Origin: Clarkia xantiana subsp. parviflora
Taxonomy: Eukaryota; Streptophyta; Magnoliopsida; Myrtales; Onagraceae
Direction: 5' to 3'
DNA: 64,000 bases
NCBI GenBank assembly: GCA_036873135.1
Contig: JAPTYO010000009.1
Location: 28,727,756 to 28,791,755 of the forward strand
Shown here: piece by piece, positions 1 through 10,245 of the stretch
Numbering within the stretch: the first letter of the stretch is position 1
Layout of the letters: every line of letters starts with the position of its first letter
Notes under the pieces: model-generated
What the model saw: only the letters and a program-made list of their open reading frames with translations
The model's database searches: none
What the model was told of the DNA's origin: nothing
Translations under genes and position numbers: made by a program

Positions 1-840
1 ATCAGGGAGACAATAATATTTTGAGAAAGAATTACATACATCAAATATCTATTAACATGGAATTCGAAAAATAATGATTCCTCAGTCATCTAAATCAACC
101 GACCACCAGTAAACCAATGGAAGATGGCTGTGAAAGTGTTCACACTACCGTCGTTTCAATCCAATAGATCAGTCTTTTAAAACGGTTTTAGTCGCAAATT
201 ACCGGAACAAGAATTTTAAAGCAAGCATACCCGATCTTGGCTTTCCCAAGGCCCTTTTTATTTTGGAAAAATATTCCGATGAATTCATTCATGCATATAT
301 AATTCTACTATCCATGCAAATTATCATATGCTAGTAACATTCATCTTACAAACCACATTCATGATTACGTGTCATGCGTCTAATGTTCCGAGGAACTCAT
401 GCTTGCATACATAATTCTACTTCCATGTAAATTATCAAATGCAACTACATCCTCAACATTCTAGCATATCTGTCAAACATGAAAATTTCACAATAATCAT
501 ACATATTTGGCGGCTGGTTTTCGATTTTGAAATAATTTTAAACATTAGGGGCTAATTTGCAATTCATGCTTATATTAAATCATGCAGCATTCTAGACATG
601 AATCCTAGGCATTTTCAACCATCACAGCATGTCTATCCTAGTGCGCATTCCATATATTTAACCAGGGCTCAGCCCACAACATGCAATATCCAGCTAGCTT
701 GACTAATTCAAGACAACATTTCTAATCATGCATTAATATATATATTGAATAATAAACAATTGCAATTCAGTCCTCTAATTATACCAGTCCCAAACACATG
801 TATCTCCGAGATTCATCCCCATAATCGAGACAAGGCATAA
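1..840. other. AT-rich noncoding DNA, nothing recognised
   Basis: No open reading frame of note, no LTR edge and no long repeat is visible by eye. It lies on the outer side of the F1 Copia-like interior, so it may be more of that element or its flank. I cannot assign it. Confidence 0.5.
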
Positions 841-939
841 AGGTTAGCAACCCTATGAGCACTGTGTAGTACATTTAGAGGTTCAAAAACATTTGGATTT
901 TAAAACTTGACCTCCCTATTTTAATTGACTTGAATTCGG

Positions 940-1245
940 TTTTAAAAATATGGTTCGGTTCAGTCAATTTCAGTCCGGTTTGGTCCGGTTCGGTTTGGTC
1001 CAGAAAATCCGGTTCAGGTCCGGTCCGGAAAATCTGGTTCGGTCCGGTAAAATCCGGTTCGGTCCGGTCTTAATTTTAAAATATGGTTCGGTCCGAACCG
1101 GTCCAATAAAATAGTGTTCGGTTCAACACACAAAACCGGTTCGGTTAGATCCACTTATTTACCCCGGTCCGACCCGACCCGACTAGGTCGAACCGATTGA
1201 GAAAATCCGGTTCGATTTAAATCCGTCACGATTTGACATATTGGA
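940..1245. repeat. Degenerate GGTTCGGTCCGG repeat
   Basis: Short irregular repeats of GGTTCGG, GGTCCGG and complementary CCGGTCC or CCGACC fill this block. The same block recurs at 14145-14460 in the second copy of the host element, so it belongs to the F family and is not a local expansion. It is sequence-simple and noncoding. Confidence 0.7.
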
Positions 1246-1375
1246 CCGGCCCAATAATTAAAATTTCAAAAGTTGGGCCGAAATGTTTACTTGTGGCCCA
1301 AGTAGGGTTTTAAAGTCCAAAAATATTTAACTTAGCCACCAAGTAACATTAATTATATAAAATATTTTCCAATAT

Positions 1376-1376
<1 letters not shown>

Positions 1377-1464
<88 letters not shown>
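1377..1464. repeat. (AT)n microsatellite
   Basis: An almost uninterrupted AT dinucleotide run of about 85 bp. The matching position in the F2 copy (about 14570-14600) is much shorter, so the run expanded in this copy. Confidence 0.95.
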
Positions 1465-1466
<2 letters not shown>

Positions 1467-1617
1467 GCTAAATCACTAACATTATTTAATGCCAAGGTTC
1501 TATCTATAAGATTAAATCAATCAACAATATATATATATATATATGTAAAATTCGGCGTATATAATAATATATATATATTTATTTATTGTCAATATCTTAA
1601 AAAGGGTAATAAATATA

Positions 1618-1622
1618 CTGAC
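1618..1622. repeat. Target site duplication of element A, left copy (ctgac)
   Basis: CTGAC directly precedes the left LTR and is repeated at 11043-11047 directly after the right LTR. The paralogous unoccupied site at about 21300-21325 reads straight through with a single CTGAC. Confidence 0.95.
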
Positions 1623-2362
1623 TGTTGGGATCAAAATGACGTGGCCACAAACTTCACGGAATGGACTTCTAGGCTTCGCCTTGGACGTAGCTCTCTCGAG
1701 GACTTGATTTCCTCCGGGAGACTTTTAAGGTCGAGCACCTAAAAAGGGGTGGGGATGGGCCCTGATTCTACTCCGAAGCTTAAGTTAGTAATGTATTTGA
1801 GAGTGTAATATATAAGTATTCAGAGCAGATTGTTCTTAATTGAATAAGATAAGTCCCTATTTATAGGGGAGAGTTACCGACTTATCAGTGGCAGTTATCT
1901 CCTTAGTGAGTTTTCCTTTGGAGTCGGCCAAGCAGGTGACTAGCAGGTCGCCACCTCACTTTTAATTAGGAGGGAAGTATTTCCTAAGGCGGCTGAAGCA
2001 GGTGACAAGCAGGTCGCCACCTCACCTTTACTTCGAGGGGAGGTTTTCCCTTGGAGACGGTGGGAAGCAGGTCGCCACCTGTCTTTACTTCGAGGGAAGG
2101 TTTTCCCTTGGAGACGGTGGGAAGCAGGTCGCCACCTGTCCTCTGAAAGATTCTCTAAGTCTCCATAGTCGACCAGTCATTCTTTTGAAGTCGACTTCTT
2201 CATGATTGGTAGTCGACCTTTTATCTCCAAATGGTTGGAATAAACAAGAAAGGTCGTCGACTTCTTCTCCTCGCCCTGAAAGCGTACTCGACCTGTCACC
2301 TGTAGGAAATCACCATAGACCAAGAACGTACATACATAGTCGGATTTATTTATAACCCAACA
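1623..2362 (-). repeat. Element A 3' LTR (left)
   Basis: 740 bp, TG...CA. A TATTTATA motif near 1857-1866 is the minus-strand TATAAATA box. It carries two copies of a 57-bp internal unit where the partner LTR has three, which explains most of the length difference. Base differences from the partner LTR number roughly fifteen to twenty by eye. Confidence 0.95.
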
Positions 2363-2372
2363 CTTGCCCCCG
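2363..2372 (-). other. Polypurine tract of element A
   Basis: CTTGCCCCCG abuts the 3' LTR; on the minus strand it reads CGGGGGCAAG. The same purine motif sits at the corresponding position in C (CGGGGGCAAG) and D (TGGGGGCAAA), as expected of the plus-strand primer. Confidence 0.85.
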
Positions 2373-2694
2373 AGACTCGAGTCGTCAGCTTCATTTACTT
2401 AAGGTGAAGGCTTGAGTCGAGTAAAGCCCCATTTTGTGGCGAGATAATCTAATTCTCAGGACTTGTGGATTTCCCGGACTTTCCAGAAGTTTAAGAGGCC
2501 CTCCCTCGAGATTAGGATTTCTAACCGTTTGGAGAAGAGATGGTTTCGGCATGCAGAGATCTCCTAGGGAAGCTAAAAGATCAAGTCCTTCCCGCTTGAC
2601 AAGTGTACAGCAGTGGTCAGGTTGTCAGAGAATGTTCCAATGAGCGGCTGACCTCGGGAAATCTTCCTTTGGAAGCTGCTCCTCTGCTTGTGGC

Positions 2695-2702
2695 TATAAA
2701 TA
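2695..2702 (+). promoter_or_regulatory. TATA box of the antisense gene in element A
   Basis: TATAAATA lies 99 bp upstream of the ATG at 2801, on the strand opposite to gag. Element B has the same TATAAATA at 20218-20225 (minus strand), 84 bp before its own ATG. This paired conservation supports a dedicated RNA polymerase II promoter inside the element. Confidence 0.7.
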
Positions 2703-4647
2703 CCAGACTCTCTTCTCTTCTGTTCTTACTTTTGTTTCTCTCTTCAAGCTTCGATTGGATATTTCAGGATAGATCATCTTCAACATCACTTTTGAAGAAC
2801 ATGGCTGGTGATTCTACATCAGGTATTTGCGGAGTTTTCTTTTTCTTTTAGTAAAGATTTCATTAATTTGTAGATCTTTTTCCTGCCAGCTTTCATTAGG
2901 GCGATTATTCAGCGTCATCTTCAAGCCACGGCAGACGCTTCATCTGCCCCTAGTCCGTCAAGCTACATATGAATTTAGTCACAAATTATATATTCGTGAA
3001 ACTATTTAGTGATGAACTAATATTTAGGATCTAATCACAACCAATTTGTGTCCAAAGCAAAGTAAAACATGTATGTATTAGCTAAACACATGGCGATAAT
3101 TGAAAGTTTTAGTTACTAAATATTAGTTTGGACAGGTACCACTGCTAAATATAATATGTGATGATTTTCATCTAGTTAGAAAATTGTAAATAACGTTTAA
3201 ATATAGTTCATTTTATTCCTACCATTCGATATGTGTATATTACACCATTTTTTTTTGTTATCAAATATTTAAAATTAGTTGAATTTAAGTTGATAATTTT
3301 ATTAATTTTCACAAATATTATAGGGCATTTATAACTTTGGTTTGGAGAAATAGTTTCTATTTTGCCAAAAAAAAAGTATTTAACTATAACTAATCTCTAA
3401 GCAATAATAATATAGTTTACCATTTTTTATGTATTTTATGATATAGTAATTATAGTTATTTAGTAGTAGAAGAATATATTTGAAACAAAAAAAAAGTGCT
3501 ACTAATAAACAAGTAATTAATTAATAGAAAATAAGTTATTATTATTATTTTGGCCGAACATAAGATAAATTATTTACAAATTAGCTAGCAATTAAATATA
3601 TAAAATAAATAAAAACTGTATTTTTATTCCTTAGATGATTGACCAGTCCATCTTTATCTCACGGTTAATAATAATCTGACCTAAATTTTTCCTTAAATAT
3701 CTCAAATAATTGTTATTATAGTTATCTCAATTATTCAATCTCCCTTAAATTTTTCACAAATCTCGTGATAAGTGGGAGGCCATCGCACAAGATGGGAGCT
3801 CCCTAGCAGAGTTGAAGTCTCCATCTATTCCATATGCATGTGTAAGTGAAAGCTCTTTTCATCTTCCTTAAAACACTAGAATCTCTAGTTGATCTTCATC
3901 AATCTCCTCCAGCCACCATGCGATTTTGCAGTTCCCTCTTTTTCCTCTCTAAATTTCTCGATCAATCTATCTAAGAATTCAATTTTGAGGGTGCATAAAT
4001 TGGAATTTATATAATTGGAAGGTGGTGGTAGCGACAGTCACTGGCTTCCGCAGTACCTCCATAGGTAATATTTTCGATTCTCTCTATCCCTTGGATCCTG
4101 ACGTGATCTATCTAGCATATCTAAGTGTTAATTTGAATAAAAAACCGCCATGGATATGAAATTGATTGTCGAATATCTCATGTCGGGTTTCACAACTACC
4201 ATGCGTGTCATCGTCGTCATGTTCTTCATTGTTTTGCAGGATTCTATCGAGTAAGATGCATATGAATTCAGGAGAGACATATAGAATCATTTATACTTAT
4301 TGACAATGTCGCCTACTTCCTTTAACATGTGTATATTGTATCAAAATAATTTTGCATATATTTTGTACCATTTATTTGGAGTTATATGTTGTAAGATTAT
4401 CTATGAGATCTTATTTAGGAGTTTTCTCTTATTAATGTACATAATTTTATACATGTAATTATATTAATATATAATAATTATGAATACTCCAAGGTAGGAA
4501 GTATGTTGATATGGTTTAACTGAGAGTAATTTGTAAACCATTCACTCTTTAATATTTTATTTTATTAGTTTTAATTAGAAAACTAATAAATAAAAAACAC
4601 ATAAATAATATTTTTAAAAAAATTATATAGATATATGTATTGCTTCC

Positions 4648-4866
4648 ATCATTAATATACCACCAGCAGTTTTGGTCTAGTGGTTGAGAGCGCTGACTCT
4701 CATGTGGTTTGGCTCCGAGGTCACGAGTTCGAATCCACCCAGTGACTTGATTAAAATCATTTTCTGGGGTTACGTTGACGGGGCTAGTGCATTCGCCGGT
4801 TGTTCATAAGTATGATATGCTCGCAAATGAGCATGAAATTCCGGACATTACGTAACGGGATGGGCC
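4648..4866 (+). mobile_element. tRNA-derived SINE (truncated copy) within the CACTA remnant
   Basis: The tRNA-like head has an A box (TGGTCTAGTGGT) near 4674 and a B box (GAGTTCGAATCC) near 4724, followed by a body matching the minus strand of 25685-25917. The upstream target duplication copy 'atcattaata' (4648-4657) is present. The 3' tail and second duplication were removed by a deletion that joins the SINE body to the CACTA subterminal region. Confidence 0.8.
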
Positions 4867-4894
4867 TTCATTTAGCAACCTTATCTACTGTGAC

Positions 4895-5126
4895 AAACAT
4901 TTTTTTGGTCACTGATTTATTATGTGACTGTTTTGCGGTCTTTTGTGACCTTTCTAATAGCCACAAAAAATATGTCCTGGTGTAGTGCCCAACAGTTCCA
5001 GGTAATACCCAAACATTTTTTTGGTCACTGATTTATTATGTGACTGTTTTGCGGCCTTTTGTGACCTTTCTAATAGCCACAAAAAATATGTCCTGGTGTA
5101 GTGCCCAACAGTTCCAGGTAATACCC
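4895..5126. repeat. 116-bp tandem duplication of the CACTA terminus
   Basis: Units 4895-5010 and 5011-5126 differ by only one or two bases (for example gcggtc against gcggcc). Each holds the subterminal region, the TGTAGTG end and 29 bp of flank, so the duplication happened after the insertion. Confidence 0.9.
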
Positions 5127-6361
5127 AAACCCGAGCTCCTTCTAACGTAGGGGCGAGCTCAGTTGTACCTCCTGCGAATCCTTCTAGTGCGGGTAGGACG
5201 AGGGGTACCCCTCGTCGTTCTTGTTGGGATAGGGATGAGGTCCCCTGGCGAAGAAAGAGACATGGTGGCAGATCTTCTTCTTCTTCTTTGACTCAAGTGC
5301 CTCCTTCAAGAGCTAATAAGTCGACTCGGCCATCGCCAAGTGATGAGGCGTCCTCTCACGATCCCATCAATTATGAAGGTCCTTCCTTTAATTGGGATAT
5401 GTTACTAGACCCTCCTACCAGCTCCTCTTCCCTCTGGAATCCTCTTCAGTCCTTACAGGGGTATTCCCTCAAAGAAGGACATTCCATCGCCAATGTCGAC
5501 CTGGCCCTTCACCTATTGAATGCCTCCATCCCTCCTCAAGACCACTCTCTTATGGGAACAAAACCAGAGGAGGTGGAAGAGGCCTTACGCCACTTTCTTT
5601 TAAAACAAGCAGAGGTAATGATACTTTTCTTTTCTTTTTATAAAACTTCCCCTACGCTGAATATTTCTAACTTTTATCGACAGGCTTCCAAAGATTCTCT
5701 ACGCCTTTCCCGTCTAGTGATCGATCTTTTCAGGGAATTACAATCCACCAAGGAACGACTATCCTCTGGCAAAGATAAGGGATTAGTGCGGTTTCTTAAA
5801 GAAGAAAATGCGCATTTAAAGAGGGATCTTGAGTGTGCTCAGGAGAGATCGACTACTCTTCAAAAAGAACTCAAAAGGAGCGAGGAGTCTCTACAAACCG
5901 TTTCTCTACTGGCTAAAGAGTATCGGTACCTAATGGAAGGGAAGAATAAGGAGAATGTGACTCTGAATCAGGAGAACGTTAAGCTTCTCAAGGAAGTCGA
6001 TACTTGGCGCCAGGAGGCGTCGGATTTAATGAAATCAAAGGCCAAAGTCATAGAAGAGTACAAGGCAAGCTCGGACTTTGAAGCGGAGATGGTTATCGCA
6101 GCCTCTGACTTACTCCACACCACCCTAAAGGAGATGGTGGTCAACTTGAGGGCTTACCAGGAGGATTTTCCTTTCTCTCAAGTTCCGATCCTCGAACAAT
6201 TTTTACGACTTCCCACCGAGGAGGATGATCAAAAGAACACGACCGTTCGTCTGACGAAGACGACTGTGTTATTTTCTCTCCTTCTAAGGGGAAGAACCCG
6301 TGTAAAATGGACTATCAAGAGACTCCCATATCTTCTATGTATGACTTTACATAATAAATAA

Positions 6362-6619
6362 ATTTATCTGGGCAACACCTAGCTTTTGACATTCTTAACT
6401 AGGATCGTATATATATAATTTCCAGGAGGTAGCAGACATACTTTATTTTTACTACCCTTTAGGATTAAAGAATCGATCGTATAAGTAGGAGGTAGTCTTT
6501 GATACCTTTAGATTGACAACTTGAGGACTGATTTGTTGATCCTCTTTTGAGTCTTTTTGATCGGGTCCTTATTGTGCCTCAGCTCTTGTCGCTATTTTGA
6601 GAGTTAGGACATCCGAGTT
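6362..6619. other. Noncoding spacer between antisense gene and tandem array in element A
   Basis: No coding signal. It lies just past the stop of the antisense gene and presumably serves as its 3' untranslated region. Confidence 0.5.
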
Positions 6620-7925
6620 GTAGACTTCGATCAAATCGTCGCCGTACCTAGGCTTTGGTCGCCATTTTGGGCACATAATGGTCGACGATCGATTTGTAGA
6701 CCTTCCATCGAATTGTCGCCGTACCTAGGCTTTAGTCGCCATTTTGGGCACATAATGTTCGACAACCGATTTGTAGACTTCGATCGAATCGTCGTCGTAC
6801 CTAGGCTTTGGTCGCCATTTTGGGCATATAATGGTCGACGACCGATTTGTAGACCTTCCATCGAATTGTCGCTGTACCTAGGCTTTAGTCGCCATTTTGG
6901 GCACATAATGGTCGACAACTGATTTGTAGACTTCGATCGAATCGTCGCCGTACCTAGGCTTTGGTCGCCATTTTGGGCACATAATGGTCGACGACCGATT
7001 TGTAGACCTTCCATCGAATTGTCGCCGTACATAGGCTTTAGTCGCCATTTTGGGCACATAATGGTCGACAAACGATTTGTAGACTTCGATCGAATCGTCG
7101 ACGTACCTAGGCTTTGGTCGCCATTTTGGGCACATAATGGTTGACGACCGATTTGTAGACCTTCCATCGAATTGTCGTCGTACCTAGGCTTTAGTCGCCA
7201 TTTTGGGCACATAATGGTTGACAACCGATTTGTAGACTTCAATCGAATCGTCGCCGTACCTAGGCTTTGGTCACCATTTTGGGCACATAATGGTCGACGA
7301 CCGATTTGTAGACCTTCCATCGAATTGTCGCCGTACCTAGGCTTTAGTCGCCATTTTGGGCACATAATGGTCGAAAACCGATTTGTAGACTTCGATCGAA
7401 TCATCGCCGTACCTAGGCTTTGGTCGCCATTTTGGGCACATAATGGTCGACGACCGATTTGTAGACCTTCCATCGAATTTTCGCCGTACCTAGGCTTTAG
7501 TCGCCATTTTGGGCACATAATGGTCGACAACCGATTTGTAGACTTCGATCGAATCGTCGCCGTACCTAGGCTTTGGTCGCCATTTTGGGCACATAATGGT
7601 CGACGACCGATTTGTAGACCTTCCATCGAATTGTCGCCGTACCTAGGCTTTAGTCTCCATTTTGGGCACATAATGGTCGACAACCGATTTGTAGACTTCG
7701 ATCGAATCGTCGCCGTACCTAGGCTTTGGTCGCCATTTTGGGTACATAATGGTCGACGACCGATTTGTAGACCTTCCATCGAATTGTCGCCATACCTAGG
7801 CTTTAGTCGCCATTTTGGGCACATAATGGTCGACAACCAATTTGTAGACTTTGATCGAATCGTCGCCGTACCTAGGCTTTGGTCGCCATTTTGGGCACAT
7901 AATGGTCGACGACCGATTTGTAGCG
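6620..7925. repeat. Tandem array of alternating 76/77-bp units (153-bp dimer) in element A
   Basis: About 17 monomers of two alternating types, starting 'gtagacttcgatcgaatcg' (76 bp) and 'gtagaccttccatcgaattg' (77 bp), give a higher-order period of 153 bp. 153 is 51 codons, so long repetitive reading frames stay open on both strands (456 codons on the minus strand, 264 on the plus). They are a by-product of the period and have no recognisable domain. Element B has the same monomer as a simple 77-bp array. Every monomer keeps 'gccattttgggcacataatg' almost unchanged. Confidence 0.95.
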
Positions 7926-8070
7926 AGTTTGAGTGTGGTGACATTGGAATGATGATTTCTTTATGAAGAAAGTAGATCGAAGGATCTTTTTTATTCATCA
8001 ATTCCTGAATATTACATCAAAAAAGGAAAACTCGACATTAGTTATAACAAATATCTATCATAGAATTTGA
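7926..8070. other. Spacer between protease stop and tandem array, element A
   Basis: Short noncoding stretch where RT would be expected to begin in an autonomous relative. No RT motif is present on either strand. Confidence 0.6.
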
Positions 8071-8595
8071 TTATGACTTCTCTGCTTGTTGTGTCGCGGC
8101 TTGATAACAATGTCGAGCCATGTTTTGGTCCCCCCGGACCTCACCAATTCCTTGTGGTGTTGAGAACCTCATTACTTGGTGTGCCGTGGACGGGATGATT
8201 CGATAAGGATTGAGAGTCGTCCGTCCGATGATAGCATTGTATGATGATGCAGCATCAACCACTACAAAGAGTATATCTTTTTGCAACGTTTTATCTTCTC
8301 ATATGATGACGGTTAGTCGAATGGCTCCCAAGGGATATGTAGTTTCTCCTGCGAAACCTATCAAAGGGAAATCGACCTTCTTCAAGTCCTTTTTAGTAAA
8401 GCCTAACTGCCTAAAGGCTGAATAAAAGAGAATATCCGTTGAACTTCCACTATCGATGAGCACTCTTTTTACTCTATACGTGGCGATCAGAAGAGTAACC
8501 ACCAAGGCGTCTTCATGAGGTTGATTCTCTTCCGCCAAATCGTCCATTGTAAAACTGATAGTTTCAAGATCAGGCTCTCTAGGCCTTTTTCCCAT
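8071..8595 (-). pseudogene. Element A aspartic protease region (broken)
   Basis: The segment reads on from gag in an autonomous Tat-like polyprotein. It shows 'ALVVTLLIATYRVKRVLIDSGSS', cited here as its two parts: the hydrophobic strand ALVVTLLI and the catalytic LIDSGSS with the DSG triad. It ends with '...GEVRGDQNMARHCYQ' and a stop at 8071. An in-frame TGA at 8296-8298 interrupts it, where B has a glycine codon. The stop lies almost exactly where B also stops, whereas in element C the homologous segment continues towards RT. So the A/B family lost pol at a shared boundary. Confidence 0.85.
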
Positions 8596-8635
8596 TACCG
8601 CCGCTGCTAGGCCTTTTTCCCATTACCGCCGCTGT
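8581..8635. repeat. 28-bp tandem duplication at the gag-protease junction of element A
   Basis: Two copies of 'aggcctttttcccattaccg' plus eight further bases lie head to tail. Since 28 is not a multiple of three, the duplication shifts the frame between gag and protease. Confidence 0.9.
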
Positions 8636-10211
8636 AGATATTTGGGTAGCATACACTTCTCGAGCCGCATTTGTTCCTCCTCCCGAGGCAAATCCCCTGG
8701 CGATAAAGTTGATCATTCCTCTGGGGGGGGGGGGGTTGATCACGAGGAGGAGATCGAGATTCCTCCCTTGGGCTACGATTTCGCTTCTTCGGAATATTGG
8801 GGTTCTTTTCCACAAATTTTAATAATTTGCCCCTCTGGATAAGGGTCTCTATATCTTGCTTCAAGAGGGTACACCCATTTGTGTTATGCCCCCTTACGTG
8901 ATGGTAGCGACAGTAAGCATTTACCTGGTGACCCATCATGTTTCTTCTTGCCGGTGGCGGGTTAGTAAGGGGGAGCTTCTCCATTTCCTGAAGTACTACC
9001 GATACATTATGGGTAAGAGGAGTATATTTGGAGGGATAAGGATTAGAATCTCTCCTTATTCCTTGTCGATTCCCTGGTCGGAAGTCTCGCCCACATCTTT
9101 CTTCCCTCCTAGGTGGTCGGGAAGCGGAGCCCTCCTTGATCTTGGCGGGCACCAGTTGTTTCTTGACTTCTTTGGGCAGCCCTTCATGTGACCTCTCTAG
9201 GTCGATGAATTTCTTTACTTTGATGGAGAGGGCGTCAATCCTTTGCACGGGCTTCATCACCATGCTGTTCTTCAGAGCTTGGCTCTGCACTCTAAGACCC
9301 CTCCAGAAGGTCCGGATCAGCTCGCCATCCGTGGCGTCCTCGTTCAGCTGTTGGAGTATCTTGTGAAACCTTGTGTAGTAATTGGCCAAGGTTTCACCTG
9401 GGCCTTGCTCAATCTTGTCGATGAAGTTCATGCTCTTGAGGCGCTGCCTCTCACCTATGTGTCCTTCAATGAATTTGGTTTTCAGCTCATCCCATGAGTC
9501 TATAGAGTTGTCGGGGAGACCATAAAACCAATTAGACGCCTCTTCCTTTAGCGTGGTAGGGAAGAGTGCTGCATAATGATCAGGCGTTGCCCCTCTTCCC
9601 AAGATGGAGGAGTTGTGGGCGTTGATGTGGCGAACTGGGTCGCCTTCTCCGGTATAATCGTCGATGCTCCTCGCGAAGACTTGCGGGGGAACTCGAGTAT
9701 TGAATAGCCTTTTGGTGAAGGGGTGAGAAGTATGATCACGAACGATGAGCAAATAGTTCGCACCTCGCCTCTTCTTCTCCAACAGTTCTTCGACCAGCCC
9801 TATTGTGAACAGAACAGGTTCCTTGCTCACCGTTTCGGCCTCGGGGGCTTTAGGGGTTTCTTTCTCCAGGGGATTCTCCTTCTGGATTTTCACACTGGAA
9901 GCTACTTCTTCCTTATGTGAAGCCTCTCGGGTTGGCTCTCTTTTCTCTGGAACAGCCCATGCTTGGGTTTTATTCCAAAAAGTAATAAAGGCAGCTATTA
10001 CCTCCGGAGGAACAGCCTGGGGAGCTGTCCTCGTATCTTCCAAAATTGGCAGAGATTTGGAATGGTTGAGGGTTTCATCGTCGCCAACACCATTAGATTG
10101 GGGTATTGGGGGATCTTCTTGGGGGATCGGCCTCGATGTGGTAGGATCCACTGGTGGACTGCTCCTTTCTTCCACCGGAGTGTTGGAAATCTTGCTCTTT
10201 TCGGAAGCCAT
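8607..10211 (-). pseudogene. gag: Element A Gag polyprotein (frame-shifted near its C-terminus)
   Basis: The likely start is the ATG at 10211 (MASEKSK), matching MSNLPVE in element B. A longer upstream frame opens inside the PBS and is not credible. The Gag core (about residues 175-330) includes 'DDYTGEGDPVRHI', 'FPTTLKEEASNWFYGLP' and 'YYTRFHKILQQLNEDATDGE'. A zinc-knuckle variant, C-x2-H-x4-H-x4-C (CRYHHVRGHNTNGC), lies near the C-terminus. Gag packages element RNA into cytoplasmic particles. A poly-G run at about 8721-8733 shifts the frame after the zinc knuckle; the true continuation ('GGGTNAAREVYATQIS') is in another frame. Confidence 0.9.
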
Positions 10212-10227
10212 GACTTCTTGATATGTT

Positions 10228-10245
10228 CCCACAGACGGAGCCAAA
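10228..10245 (-). other. Primer binding site of element A
   Basis: On the minus strand it reads TTTGGCTCCGTCTGTGGG right after the 5' LTR. It matches the B and D sites (TTTGGCGCCGTCTGTGGG) apart from one base. Confidence 0.85.

Larger units (their letters stand above)
841..1622 (-). mobile_element. Interior of Copia-like element F1, left part
   Basis: This noncoding stretch matches 14120-14703 closely: the same opening 'attgacttgaattcggtttt', the same GGTTCGGTCCGG-rich block, the same 'cttagccaccaagtaac' and the same AT-rich tail. It resumes at 11048 after element A, and runs up to a tRNA-iMet-type primer binding site and an LTR at 11583. It is therefore read as part of the noncoding interior of a minus-strand Copia-like element. 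No coding capacity is visible. The left end of F1 is not defined. Confidence 0.6.
2965..5126 (-). mobile_element. Truncated CACTA element inside element A
   Basis: The sequence is the inverse of 25461-27703 over nearly its whole length, and ends at 4987 with TGTAGTG, the CACTA terminus. The other end (2965) starts in the subterminal region; roughly 90 bp containing the second TIR are missing and no 3-bp target duplication can be found. A 116-bp segment including the TIR is tandemly duplicated (4895-5010 and 5011-5126). It interrupts the antisense gene. A SINE is carried at 4658-4866. Confidence 0.85.
2801..6361 (+). pseudogene. Antisense spliced gene of element A (basic, Ser-rich, coiled-coil protein), disrupted by a CACTA insertion
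   Basis: Exon 1 is 2801-2822 (22 nt, MAGDSTS then G) ending in a GT donor; element B has a 22-nt exon 1 with the same phase. The next coding block is split by the CACTA remnant at 2965-5126 and resumes with a basic WRRKR motif and a serine run near 5250-5290. An intron at 5615-5683 (69 nt) separates '...LLKQAE' from 'ASKDSLRLS'. It falls at the same place in B and, in phase 0, in C. The final exon (5684 to about 6270) is a predicted long coiled coil rich in Glu, Lys and Leu, with '...MVVNLRAYQEDFPFSQVP' near the end, matched in B. The extreme C-terminus looks frame-shifted relative to B. Antisense genes between pol and the 3' LTR are known from Tat-lineage elements; their function is not known. 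The WRRKR motif suggests nuclear import (inference). Confidence 0.75.

Noticed and set aside
4674..4745. tRNA-like sequence with A and B boxes
   Set aside because: It is the head of a SINE: the same sequence continues into a common body in the second copy at 25685-25917, with target duplications. The acceptor stem does not close.
6631..8001. A 456-codon repetitive open frame on the minus strand, and a 264-codon one on the plus strand
   Set aside because: They arise because the 153-bp repeat is a multiple of three and has no stops; no start context, domain or codon bias supports a protein.
10212..10244. Upstream start (MAPSVGTYQEV) of Gag in element A
   Set aside because: It begins inside the primer binding site and LTR border. 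Element B starts at the position matching the ATG at 10211.
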